Assembly (NCBI GenBank): GCA_947253195.1
Contig: CAMXXM010000025.1
Span: forward strand, 1-11,088
DNA: 11,088 nt
Source of the DNA: an uncultured Porphyromonas sp.
Lineage (GTDB): Bacteria > Bacteroidota > Bacteroidia > Bacteroidales > Porphyromonadaceae
Direction: 5' to 3'
This document shows, one piece after another, positions 1 through 6,850 of this stretch (position 1 is its first letter; the number at the start of each line of letters is the position of its first letter). Below the pieces are notes generated by a model that saw only the letters and a program-made list of their open reading frames with translations, was not told where the DNA came from and ran no database searches. The translations under genes and the position numbers were made by a program.

Positions 1-2
1 AG

Positions 3-75
3 AGCGGAAAACGAGACTCGAACTCGCGACCTCAACCTTGGCAAGGTTGCGCTCTACCAACTGAGCTATTTCCGC
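3..75 (-). tRNA. tRNA-Gly (anticodon GCC)
   Basis: Read on the minus strand, this folds as a complete 73-nt cloverleaf. The 7-bp acceptor stem is GCGGAAA with TTTCCGC. The D-arm region is AGCTCAGTTGGTAGAGC. The anticodon stem CAACC/GGTTG closes the loop TTGCCAA, giving anticodon GCC for glycine codons GGC and GGU. The T-arm is GCGAG-TTCGAGT-CTCGT with one G-U pair. The discriminator base is U, as is usual for bacterial tRNA-Gly. No CCA is encoded, so the 3' end must be added after transcription. A well-formed Bacteroidetes promoter lies about 34 nt upstream. Any downstream tRNA or terminator is outside the window. Confidence 0.97.
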
Positions 76-108
76 ATTTTGCAATTCCCTCTTAGGCTCA
101 TTGCTCTG

Positions 109-139
109 CAAAGGTAGGACAATTATGCGATATCTGCAA
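109..139 (-). promoter_or_regulatory. Bacteroidetes-type promoter of tRNA-Gly
   Basis: On the minus strand TTG (137-139) is followed by exactly 20 bases and then TACCTTTG (109-116). This fits the known Bacteroidetes sigma-ABfr pattern of a TTTG/TTG -33 element, a 19-21 base spacer and a TAnnTTTG -7 element. Transcription would start near position 100, about 25 nt before the mature tRNA 5' end. It is the best-matching complete promoter in the window. Confidence 0.8.
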
Positions 140-320
140 GGGTTCCCCGCGGGCTTAGCAGGTTAAACGCGTGAGAAACTATCATTATGGGTCATCGGTT
201 CCTCTGGTTTACACATCAGATGTATAGTCTCCAGTGCAAGGCAATGGTTGACAGTAGTGTACGCTCAGATCGAGACCACACCTCACACTTCTCTCCGGAT
301 AAATAAGTGAAGCGCTCAGA

Positions 321-408
321 CTATTATCGGTCTCAGGCAAACCTAATACCGGTAATAGACAAAACTAATATCGGTATTAGTTGAGACTAATACCGATATT
401 AGAAGTAA
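321..408. repeat. Array of four 22-bp units with palindromic 16-bp cores
   Basis: Four related cores start at 321, 343, 365 and 387, exactly 22 bp apart: CTATTATCGGTCTCAG, CTAATACCGGTAATAG, CTAATATCGGTATTAG and CTAATACCGATATTAG. The consensus CTAATACCGGTATTAG is a perfect 16-bp palindrome. Units 2, 3 and 4 each match their own reverse complement in 7 of 8 half-site positions, while unit 1 is degenerate. The 6-bp linkers differ between units, so the core is what is conserved. A spacing of 22 bp is about two helical turns and would place dimer-binding sites on one DNA face. The array lies 131 bp past the dnaA stop. It could be a cooperative operator, an origin-type iteron or a structured RNA element; the sequence does not decide between these. 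Confidence 0.85.
365..402 (-). terminator. Perfect 17-bp hairpin, possible dnaA terminator
   Basis: The arms at 365-381 and 386-402 are exact reverse complements over 17 bp around a 4-base loop (382-385). They are units 3 and 4 of the 22-bp array, which happen to be mutual inverted copies. Read in the dnaA direction, the stem is followed at once by TTTTGTC, so it could end the dnaA transcript about 137 nt after the stop codon. The stem is AT-rich and the T tract is only four bases, so termination is plausible rather than certain. Confidence 0.5.
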
Positions 409-538
409 CAGATCTCAACCTGCTGATAACCAGTCTAGTGTGGATCGTCTTGTGCGCCTGCAAGGTCAGAAATACAGCCGCGATGGACTGCTTGTGTTAT
501 TTGGAACTACTTTATTGGTGTACTTCCCACTTTGAAGC

Positions 539-1951
539 TCAGAAGCCAAGCATCGTGGCGAGCTCCTTCACATCCTTCGCCACTTTCTGGTCGCTCTGCA
601 TGAGATCCCGTATAGTATTGTACCCGTAGATCACGGTGGAGTGGTGCCTATTGCCTAAGGTCTGACCGATCACCTTAAGTGGGGTCTCGGTGTACTCCTT
701 ACAGAGGTACATGACAGTCTGTCTGGCGAGGGCAATCACTCGCTTGCGCCGCTTGCTCTCAATGTCCTCCTGAGAGACTCCATAGAATTGGCAGGTGGTG
801 TCGATGATCTCGCTCAGATCTACCCTGTGCTCCTGTATGCCTACTGTCTGCGACATAATGCGATGCGCCAGGTGGATGTCAAGGGGTACATCATTGTAGA
901 GCGAGTACGCCATGAGCGATGTCAGGGATCCCTCGATGTCTCGCACGTTGTCCTTAGCGTGCTCCACGATGAAGTCAAAGACATCACTGGTCAGAGTGAC
1001 GCCGGCTTCCTTGACCTTAGACTGCAGGATCATCCTCCTTAGCCGTACGTCAGGGCGCTCTATCTCCACGGTGAGACCCCACTTCAGTCGGGTGTAGAGG
1101 CGATCCTCAAAGCCCTTGAGCTCCACCGGCGGACGATCGCAAGTGATGATGATTTGCTTGCCAAGAAGCTTTAGGTTATTGAAGATCTGGAAAAAGGCAT
1201 TCTGTGTGCTGCTGGCGCTGGCGATCTCTTGGATATCGTCCATCAGCAGCACATCAATATTGTGGTAGTAGTCAAAGAAGAGCTCCGGCTGCTTCGCCTT
1301 GATGGTCGCATAGACATACTGGCGCATAAACGTCTGAGCCGGTATGTAGATCACTCTCATGGAGGGGTTATCCGCCACCAACTGATTACCTATGGCGTGC
1401 ATAATGTGTGTCTTGCCGACACCGGATGCACCGTGGATAAAGAGGGGGTTAAAAGCATTATTCCCAGGCTTCTTGATGATCGACCTAGCGGCAGTGTAGG
1501 CGAGCCGATTGCAGAGACTCTCATAGAAGTTGTCAAACTTCATCCTGACATCCAAGTGCGTCTGGAAGGGCACACCCTGAGCCTCAGGAGCAGCTTGAGA
1601 TAGGTCGGTCGATGGCTCGATGTCTTGGATCGTAGTGATGTCTGTCCCTCTCAGGCTCTGCCGAGGCATACTCTCCAGTGTCCGGCGAAGAGTCTCGTCA
1701 GGGATCTGATAATTGAGCTTCACATTGTCTCCAAAGGCTATCCCGAGGGACTCCTTGAGTACCTCGAGGTACTGAGACTCGATCCGTGAGTAGTAGTCAC
1801 GAGAGGGTACACGTACCGTCAGCACCCCGTCCTCCCACTTAATAGGCTTGATTGGCTCAAACCACATATGGTAGTCCTGAGGTGAGTGAAGACTGATCCT
1901 GACATTACTCAGGAAGTGATCCCAAGCATTGATAAGTGTACTGCTAATCAT
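539..1951 (-). CDS. dnaA: Chromosomal replication initiator protein DnaA
   Basis: This 470-residue protein is a full-length DnaA, the AAA+ ATPase that binds and opens the replication origin and helps load the helicase. Domain I is about residues 1-85 and the variable linker about 86-135. The AAA+ core spans roughly 136-350 and shows Walker A GASGVGKT (174-181), Walker B DVLLMDDI (233-240), sensor 1 ITCDRPP (269-275), the box VII arginine R288 in RLYTRLKWG, and sensor 2 in DNVRDIEG (334-341). Domain IV has the basic run KRRKR (400-404) and a helix-turn-helix ending in GNRHHSTV (433-440). In E. coli the matching motif is GGRDHTTV, so the base-contacting Asp is His436 here. No dnaN or recF lies beside it. 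The ATG at 1951 gives a normal N-terminus; no clear Shine-Dalgarno is visible, which is usual in this phylum. Confidence 0.97.
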   Translation of the reverse strand: MISSTLINAWDHFLSNVRISLHSPQDYHMWFEPIKPIKWEDGVLTVRVPSRDYYSRIESQYLEVLKESLGIAFGDNVKLNYQIPDETLRRTLESMPRQSLRGTDITTIQDIEPSTDLSQAAPEAQGVPFQTHLDVRMKFDNFYESLCNRLAYTAARSIIKKPGNNAFNPLFIHGASGVGKTHIMHAIGNQLVADNPSMRVIYIPAQTFMRQYVYATIKAKQPELFFDYYHNIDVLLMDDIQEIASASSTQNAFFQIFNNLKLLGKQIIITCDRPPVELKGFEDRLYTRLKWGLTVEIERPDVRLRRMILQSKVKEAGVTLTSDVFDFIVEHAKDNVRDIEGSLTSLMAYSLYNDVPLDIHLAHRIMSQTVGIQEHRVDLSEIIDTTCQFYGVSQEDIESKRRKRVIALARQTVMYLCKEYTETPLKVIGQTLGNRHHSTVIYGYNTIRDLMQSDQKVAKDVKELATMLGF

Positions 1952-2010
1952 GATACTCTAAAATTTCTCCGACCTTGATGCAACTCTGTCCGGGAGATCA
2001 GATAGATCCG

Positions 2011-2061
2011 GGGCTAAAAATAAGGACTCCTCCCATTGGCTCCAATGGAGAGAAGGCCTTA
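2011..2061 (-). promoter_or_regulatory. Attenuator-like hairpin in the dnaA leader
   Basis: CCATTGG (2033-2039) and CCAATGG (2042-2048) form a central 7-bp inverted repeat. The complementarity resumes outward through bulges to TAAGG (2021-2025) and CCTTA (2057-2061). Read towards dnaA, the last arm ends TCCTTATTTTTAG, so the element has the form of an intrinsic terminator about 60-110 nt before the dnaA start. The best dnaA promoter candidate (2080-2110) lies upstream of it, which would make it part of the dnaA leader. It may instead end read-through from the exporter genes. Confidence 0.5.
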
Positions 2062-2079
2062 TTTGGATGCCTTGCAATG

Positions 2080-2110
2080 CAAAGGTTATGAAACCTACTG
2101 AAACAAAAAA
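2080..2110 (-). promoter_or_regulatory. Candidate dnaA promoter
   Basis: On the minus strand AACCTTTG (2080-2087, preceded by AT) differs from the TAnnTTTG -7 consensus only at its first base. A T-rich tract (2105-2111) lies 17-23 bases upstream and can supply a TTT -33 element with a 20-base spacer. The start would be near 2072, giving a leader of about 120 nt. No better candidate lies nearer the gene. Confidence 0.45.
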
Positions 2111-2111
2111 A

Positions 2112-2274
2112 GTCCTTTTCTCTTGCTTATTCCGATCCCCATAGGTCTCAATTCCTTAGGCATAGTACTCTCTAATATAAGGTGTTATATTCCCATTACG
2201 ATGGTAATCGTTTGGTTGTTAGCTACCTAAATAGAGAGCCCATCAACAGTTAATGCAGGTTAACGTAAAAGCTG
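2112..2274. other. Non-coding stretch after the exporter genes, with two small hairpins
   Basis: This is the upper part of the 323-bp gap between the exporter permease and dnaA. Two small perfect inverted repeats sit almost side by side: AATATAA-GGTG-TTATATT (2174-2191) and ATTAC-GATG-GTAAT (2195-2208). Neither is followed by a clear T tract in the minus direction, so they are weak terminator candidates. I see no ORF with coding character. Confidence 0.4.
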
Positions 2275-3597
2275 TCATTCATACTTGATCCAGCGCCAAA
2301 GCTCTTTCATGGTCGGTTTCTTGCCGTACATTAGCATCCCTACGCGGAAGATCTTGGCAGCAAACCACACAAAGAAGCATGTGAAGGCAATCATGATTGA
2401 TACCGACAGCCATACCTGCCAAGCGGGCGGATTGAAGGGCAGTCGCACCATCATGACATTAGGTGCCATGAAGGGGACGAAGGAGGTGATGAGAGAGATG
2501 TTGGTATTAGGATTCTCTGCCGAGTAGAAGCCGAAGATAAATCCGAAGACAAGAAGGATGGTGATCGGAAGGGTGATCTGATTGACTCCCTCCTCAGCAT
2601 CCGTGACCGCTCCTGAGGCTGCGTAGAGCGCAGCGAAGGACACGTAGGAAGTGATGAAGTAGCAGAGGAAGCAGAAGATAATCTGACCGTAATTGATATT
2701 TGCGAGTGCCTCCAGACTACCTGCCAGCTCCGCATCGTAGCCTCCCTCCTGTGCAGCCATGACAGCGTCCTTGAATTGGTTCATATCAAAGGTCACCGAG
2801 CTTAGCAGAAGTGACTGCAGTGCGACGAAGACGATGACGAAGAAAAGTCCCCACATCAGCAGCTGGGTGATCCCGACGAGCCCAATGCCCACGATCTTTG
2901 CCCAGAGTAGGGTGGTAGGCTTGACGCTTGTGGCAAGGATCTCCATGATCCTATTCTTCTTCTCCACTCGCACGCTCTCCATCACCATCGATCCATACAT
3001 GATGACAAAGAAGTATAGGGCGAAATTGAAAATCTGTCCCGTGATCATCCCCACTGTAGCTGAGGCTGCCACCTCCTCCCCGTCAGCACTCCACTGTACG
3101 GTCGATATATTGACTGAGACCTTGGAGTCAGCGATGATCTTGTCCAGCTCCGGGATTTGGTAGGATGCGATCTTCTCCTGCTGTAATTCTCTTGAGAGCG
3201 TCTTGGATAGATTATCCTGCAGTGCCGGAGGGATCGTAGCGGTGGAGTAGATCGTGATGGCTCGAGGGTCCTCAAGCAGATCCTTTGTGATGACCACGAC
3301 AGCGTAGAGGCTGTCAGAGGAGAGTGCCTGACTCTTGTACTCCGAGATGTCGGCAGAGCCATCCATAAAGTGGAAGCCCTCAGCCTCACCATCCTTGATG
3401 GCATCATAGTATTTACCGGTCTGATCCACGATGATCACCTCCTTGTCGCTGGTATCCTTTGCAAAGACTCCGAGTAGTGCCGGCACAGCTCCCAAGAGTA
3501 TCATTAGGACTGGGGTGAGGAAGGTCATGATGATGAATGACTTCTTCCCTACGATGGTCATATACTCCTTCTGGAGTACGATGAGGAAATTATTCAT
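2275..3597 (-). CDS. ABC-2 type exporter permease (NatB-like)
   Basis: This 440-residue inner-membrane protein is the permease partner of the ATPase encoded just upstream. One helix lies near the N-terminus (about 21-45). A soluble extracytoplasmic domain follows (about 50-180). Five more helices lie near 185-205, 234-262, 303-328, 340-358 and 395-416. The motif VRVEKKNRIMEILATSVKP (209-227) matches the conserved cytoplasmic segment of the NatB/YhaP group of ABC-2 permeases. These are annotated as Na+ efflux permeases, but most have no tested substrate. The ATG at 3597 is preferred over an upstream in-frame ATG (3687) because it starts the typical MNNFLIVLQKEY segment, and the extra 30 residues would be arginine-rich sequence lying wholly within the ATPase gene. 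The ATG overlaps the ATPase stop in ATGAATAA, suggesting translational coupling. Confidence 0.88.
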   Translation of the reverse strand: MNNFLIVLQKEYMTIVGKKSFIIMTFLTPVLMILLGAVPALLGVFAKDTSDKEVIIVDQTGKYYDAIKDGEAEGFHFMDGSADISEYKSQALSSDSLYAVVVITKDLLEDPRAITIYSTATIPPALQDNLSKTLSRELQQEKIASYQIPELDKIIADSKVSVNISTVQWSADGEEVAASATVGMITGQIFNFALYFFVIMYGSMVMESVRVEKKNRIMEILATSVKPTTLLWAKIVGIGLVGITQLLMWGLFFVIVFVALQSLLLSSVTFDMNQFKDAVMAAQEGGYDAELAGSLEALANINYGQIIFCFLCYFITSYVSFAALYAASGAVTDAEEGVNQITLPITILLVFGFIFGFYSAENPNTNISLITSFVPFMAPNVMMVRLPFNPPAWQVWLSVSIMIAFTCFFVWFAAKIFRVGMLMYGKKPTMKELWRWIKYE

Positions 3598-4573
3598 GGC
3601 TCTCTTCGATCTCTCTTTGCTTATCCGTAATACTCTGCAGCTCTGTCGGGGCACCGCTCTTCTTGACCACGTCGATGAATATATCATTCATACTCGGGAT
3701 GATCTCCTCGTAGCTCACCACCTCCCCGATGGGTCCAAAGGTCGCCAGCAGCTCGCGTGAGCTCATCCCCGGGGTATTCTCAAGCACCAGTGTGTGCTGG
3801 CCATACAGGTTAGTCTCATCGGTGCGGAAGACAAATTTCTCCCTTACTTCCTCGGGGAGCTCAATCTCGGAGTCGTAGACGATCCGATAGAGATTTCCCC
3901 TATAGTCGTTACGCACCTCATGGATGTCTCCATCGAGGACCACATGAGAGTGGTTGATGAGTGTGATGTTGTCGCACAGCTCCTCCACGCTGTACATGTC
4001 GTGGGTGGAGAAGATGATCGAGTGACCCTCATCTCTCAAGCGAAGCATCTCCCTCTTCAGGATCTCCGCATTGATTGGGTCAAAACCGCTAAACGGCTCG
4101 TCAAATATCAGCAGATCCGGCTGGTGGATAATGGTGCAGATGAATTGGACCTTCTGAGCCATTCCCTTACTCAGCTCTCCCACTTTCTTGTCCCACCAGT
4201 CGATGATGTCCAGTCGCTCAAACCACTCGCGCAGTCTCCGCTCAGCCTCCTTACGCTCCAGCCCCTTGAGCTGAGCAAAGTAGAGAGCCTGCTTGCCCAC
4301 CTTCATCTTAGGGTAAAGGCCTCGCTCCTCCGGGAGATAGCCGATGTGCCTTAGGTCCTTGCTGGTGAAGGGATGTCCTGCAAAGGTGATCTCCCCCTCG
4401 TCCGGCACGGTGAGGCGGGTCAGAACGCGGATAAGGGTAGTCTTCCCGGCGCCATTAGGTCCAAGGAGACCGTGGATCTTACCACGCTCAACCCTCAGAC
4501 TTGCGTGATCGAGAGCTCGATGAGCGGAGTAATCCTTGACGATGTCTCTTGCCTCAAGTAAGTAGTTTTCCAT
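3590..4573 (-). CDS. ABC transporter ATP-binding protein (NatA-like)
   Basis: This 327-residue cytoplasmic ATPase would power the permease encoded downstream. It shows Walker A GPNGAGKTT (38-46), the Q-loop region YLPEERGLYP (79-88) with Glu where many ABC proteins have Gln, the signature LSKGMAQK (134-141), Walker B LLIFDEP (154-160), the D-loop SGFD (162-165) and the switch His191. The YLPEERGLYP form is typical of the NatA/YhaQ group. Residues from about 210 to 300 form the C-terminal extension common in that group, and the tail to 327 is charged. The gene begins 18 nt after the dnaG stop and ends inside the permease start, so it probably shares a transcript with both. The substrate (Na+, drug, peptide or lipid) cannot be told from sequence. 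Confidence 0.92.
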   Translation of the reverse strand: MENYLLEARDIVKDYSAHRALDHASLRVERGKIHGLLGPNGAGKTTLIRVLTRLTVPDEGEITFAGHPFTSKDLRHIGYLPEERGLYPKMKVGKQALYFAQLKGLERKEAERRLREWFERLDIIDWWDKKVGELSKGMAQKVQFICTIIHQPDLLIFDEPFSGFDPINAEILKREMLRLRDEGHSIIFSTHDMYSVEELCDNITLINHSHVVLDGDIHEVRNDYRGNLYRIVYDSEIELPEEVREKFVFRTDETNLYGQHTLVLENTPGMSSRELLATFGPIGEVVSYEEIIPSMNDIFIDVVKKSGAPTELQSITDKQREIEESHE

Positions 4574-4591
4574 CTATAATATGCGTTATTT

Positions 4592-6637
4592 CTAATGTTG
4601 TCGCGGTTGTAGCTTAAGGGTCGGAGTGAGGATGCGATCCCCCAGCATCCGACTCATATCCACCTTCATTTGGTTTAGGTTTGCCAGCTCGGCAAGTAGT
4701 TCTCTTGACTTCTCATCCAGTGCTTCGTCACCCTCCTGATGATCTGTGGGGATAGACTGGAGTTGCTGAAGCAGGTTCGAGATCTGCCTGAGGACAAAGT
4801 CGTACTTGTAGCTCAGGATCGTCCTCATGACCCTACTGACCACCTCTGTCGGTGTGGAGGCCTCGCTGACGTAGGTGGTGTGCATCTCGCTCAGCTCCTC
4901 CTCATTCATCAGCAGATCTGCCACCGTGTGCAGGATCACCGGATCCTCGTGCCAAGAGAGGTACTTGGCAATATCGGGATTGGGCTCCTCCTCATATAGT
5001 CTCTCCACCTCATCGAGTATGGTGCAGAAGTGTGTGGTCAGGGTACCATTTTCCCTCAGATCCCTTGTCTCCTTCTGTACCACCTGGATCAGGCTACAGC
5101 CATGTCTCCCGGGCTCTATCTCGTAGTCGGGGATCTCCATGAGCCCGTTCTTCATGATCTCACCCAGTAGCGTGATCTCAAAGGGGTTGAGCCTCTCGTC
5201 AGGCGGGGTTGCTTGACCCTTCGACTCTGAGGAACCGGAAGTGGTGGAAGGGGCTGCCTCCCCCTCTTCTCGCTTCTGTTGCTCCTGGCGGCGCTGTGTG
5301 TTTTGCCACTCCCGTCGGATGGTATTTCTCTGTTGCTGCTGCAGCTTCTGGATCCGCTCCAGCAGGTGCTCCGGTTCGACACCCAGGCGAGGCGCCATAT
5401 CCTTGACGTAGATATCCAGGATGAGCTTATCCTGGATATGTGTCATCGACTCAGCTATGACGGACACGGTATCCGCGATGCCCTGAGGGGTGTCAGTCCC
5501 ATTTTGCTCCGAGAGGACCCGGGCATTGAATCGCAGGCTATCCTCCTCATGCTCGTTGATGTACTGCTCAATCTCTTCCGCTGTGTGGGTCTTAGCGAAG
5601 GAGTCCGGATCCTCACCATCGGGCAGCAGCACGGTATGGAGACTCATCCCACGCTCCAGTCCAACGTCCAGTCCCCTCATGGCCGCTTTGATGCCGGCGG
5701 CATCGGAGTCGAAGATAAAGGTGAGATTGGAGGTAAAGCGCTTGATCTTCTGCACCTGCTGCGTCGTGAGGGCGGTCCCGGAGCTGGCGACGACATTGGT
5801 TATCCCTCGCTGATGCATCGACAGCACATCCATATAGCCCTCCACGACGATGCACTTGTCCTTCTTGGCGATCGCCTGTTTGGCGAAGTAGAGCCCATAG
5901 AGCTCACGGCTCTTGTCGTAGATTGAGGAGGCGGGCGAATTGATGTACTTCCCCGTATTCTCCTTCTTGACCAAGATCCTGCCACCGAAGCCTACGATCG
6001 AGCCACTGATTGAGTGGATGGGGTAGATGACGCGATCGCGGTATCGGTCGATGTACTTTCCATCATCGGTCCGGAAGAGTAGACCGACCTGCTCCAAGGC
6101 ATCGGTAGAGACTCCCTTCTCCTTTGCGAGAGAGTAGAGGAAGTGGCGGTCTCTCGGTGAGTATCCAAGCTCAAATTGCTTGATGGTCTCGTCACTCAGC
6201 TCTCGGTCGCGGAAGTACTTCAGCCCGATGAGTCGCCCCTCGTTGCCATTGTGGAGTTCGTTGGTGAAGGCATCTCTCGCAAAGGCATTGGCAGATAGCA
6301 GCTTGTCCCGCTCCGTGCGCGCCTCTTGCTCCTCTGCAGAGAGTTGTGTCTCGACGACAGGGATGCCATACTTCTTCCCGAGGTACTTGATGGCGTCGGG
6401 GAAGGTGAGGTGTAGATATTTCTCTAAGAATGAGACCGGTGTCCCTCCCACGCCACAAGCGAAGCATTTACAGATGTTCTTGCTCGTGGAGACATTGAAT
6501 GAGGGTCTTGAGTCGTCGTGGAAAGGACACAAGCCTATGTAGTCCTTGCCATGCTTCTTTAGCGCCACGAAGTCCCCCACCACGTCGACGATGTCGGCAC
6601 GGTCCATGATGCGGTCAATGGTATTGCGATCTATCAT
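4592..6637 (-). CDS. dnaG: DNA primase DnaG
   Basis: This 681-residue primase makes the RNA primers for lagging-strand synthesis. The CHC2 zinc ribbon has C37, H40, C58 and C61 in CPFHDD...CFACG. The RNA-polymerase core follows, with the basic patch YRDRVIYPI (199-207). The TOPRIM domain shows the acidic residues of VVEGYMD (264-270), FDSDAAG (309-315) and DGEDPD (340-345), which bind catalytic Mg2+. A Gln/Arg/Glu-rich and then Ser/Gly-rich linker (about 433-480) joins a long C-terminal domain (about 481-681), where DnaG proteins bind the DnaB helicase. I chose the ATG at 6637 because MIDRNTIDRIMDRADIVDVV is the standard DnaG N-terminus. An in-frame ATG at 6775 would add 46 residues that do not resemble the family and would cross the probable promoter. 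Confidence 0.96.
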   Translation of the reverse strand: MIDRNTIDRIMDRADIVDVVGDFVALKKHGKDYIGLCPFHDDSRPSFNVSTSKNICKCFACGVGGTPVSFLEKYLHLTFPDAIKYLGKKYGIPVVETQLSAEEQEARTERDKLLSANAFARDAFTNELHNGNEGRLIGLKYFRDRELSDETIKQFELGYSPRDRHFLYSLAKEKGVSTDALEQVGLLFRTDDGKYIDRYRDRVIYPIHSISGSIVGFGGRILVKKENTGKYINSPASSIYDKSRELYGLYFAKQAIAKKDKCIVVEGYMDVLSMHQRGITNVVASSGTALTTQQVQKIKRFTSNLTFIFDSDAAGIKAAMRGLDVGLERGMSLHTVLLPDGEDPDSFAKTHTAEEIEQYINEHEEDSLRFNARVLSEQNGTDTPQGIADTVSVIAESMTHIQDKLILDIYVKDMAPRLGVEPEHLLERIQKLQQQQRNTIRREWQNTQRRQEQQKREEGEAAPSTTSGSSESKGQATPPDERLNPFEITLLGEIMKNGLMEIPDYEIEPGRHGCSLIQVVQKETRDLRENGTLTTHFCTILDEVERLYEEEPNPDIAKYLSWHEDPVILHTVADLLMNEEELSEMHTTYVSEASTPTEVVSRVMRTILSYKYDFVLRQISNLLQQLQSIPTDHQEGDEALDEKSRELLAELANLNQMKVDMSRMLGDRILTPTLKLQPRQH

Positions 6638-6653
6638 ACGGAAATCTCGGACG

Positions 6654-6661
6654 TAAAGGTA
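6654..6661 (-). promoter_or_regulatory. Candidate -7 element of the dnaG promoter
   Basis: TACCTTTA on the minus strand is one base from the TAnnTTTG consensus and lies 16 nt before the dnaG ATG. The only T-rich -33 candidate (TTTTT near 6687-6691) is several bases farther than ideal. It sits downstream of the lptD terminator-like hairpin, so dnaG could be transcribed separately from lptD. Confidence 0.35.
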
Positions 6662-6779
6662 CACATTTACCGGCTGAGAGAGTGGAAAAAGGCACAGCTC
6701 AGTATAACTATTTGTCCCCTCCTGATGCGAAAAGCACCAAGGTCCGTTCATCAAGTCTCGACAAACCTCTGGCACAACT

Positions 6780-6816
6780 AAGAGCGGCTCCGACAGATAA
6801 TGTCGGGACCGCTCTT
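6780..6816 (-). terminator. Strong hairpin after the LptD-like gene
   Basis: AAGAGCGG (6780-6787) pairs with CCGCTCTT (6809-6816), and CCGACA (6790-6795) pairs with TGTCGG (6801-6806). Only two imperfect positions interrupt the stem, and the loop has 5 bases. It lies 34 nt after the lptD stop and before the dnaG promoter candidate. Neither side has a long T tract, so it may act as a factor-assisted or bidirectional terminator, or as a 3'-end stabiliser. Confidence 0.6.
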
Positions 6817-6850
6817 GGGTAAGTCAGTGCAGGCTGTCCTGCCCCATGGG

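Larger units (their letters stand above)
140..538. other. 399-bp non-coding gap between dnaA and the tRNA promoter
   Basis: I see no convincing gene here. The only forward ORF (381-629) starts inside a palindromic repeat and runs antisense into dnaA. The gap holds a four-unit 22-bp repeat array (321-408) and a perfect 17-bp hairpin inside it. Two loose DnaA-box-like words match TTATCCACA at 7 of 9 positions: minus-strand TTATCCGGA at 294-302 and CGATCCACA at 439-447. The segment 343-402 is clearly more AT-rich than its surroundings. A GAGACC/GGTCTC inverted pair (about 272-277 and 329-334) flanks the entry to the array. The rest (140-270 and 448-538) shows no structure I can name. Confidence 0.6.

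Noticed and set aside
140..538. Canonical oriC with clustered TTATCCACA boxes
   Set aside because: No exact DnaA box was found in the non-coding regions; only two 7-of-9 matches occur, too weak to call an origin without skew data.
381..629. Forward ORF of 82 codons starting in the gap next to dnaA
   Set aside because: It starts inside the palindromic array, ends antisense within dnaA and shows no domain or coding character.
1430..1439. GTGGATAA words inside dnaA (near 1432) and the ATPase gene (near 4123) as DnaA boxes
   Set aside because: They are isolated words within well-conserved coding sequence and not clustered.
3598..3687. 30-residue N-terminal extension of the exporter permease
   Set aside because: It would lie wholly within the ATPase gene in another frame, and the start overlapping the ATPase stop matches the family N-terminus better.
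6638..6775. 46-residue N-terminal extension of DnaG
   Set aside because: The family N-terminus begins at MIDRNTIDRI; the extension has no family resemblance and crosses the probable promoter.
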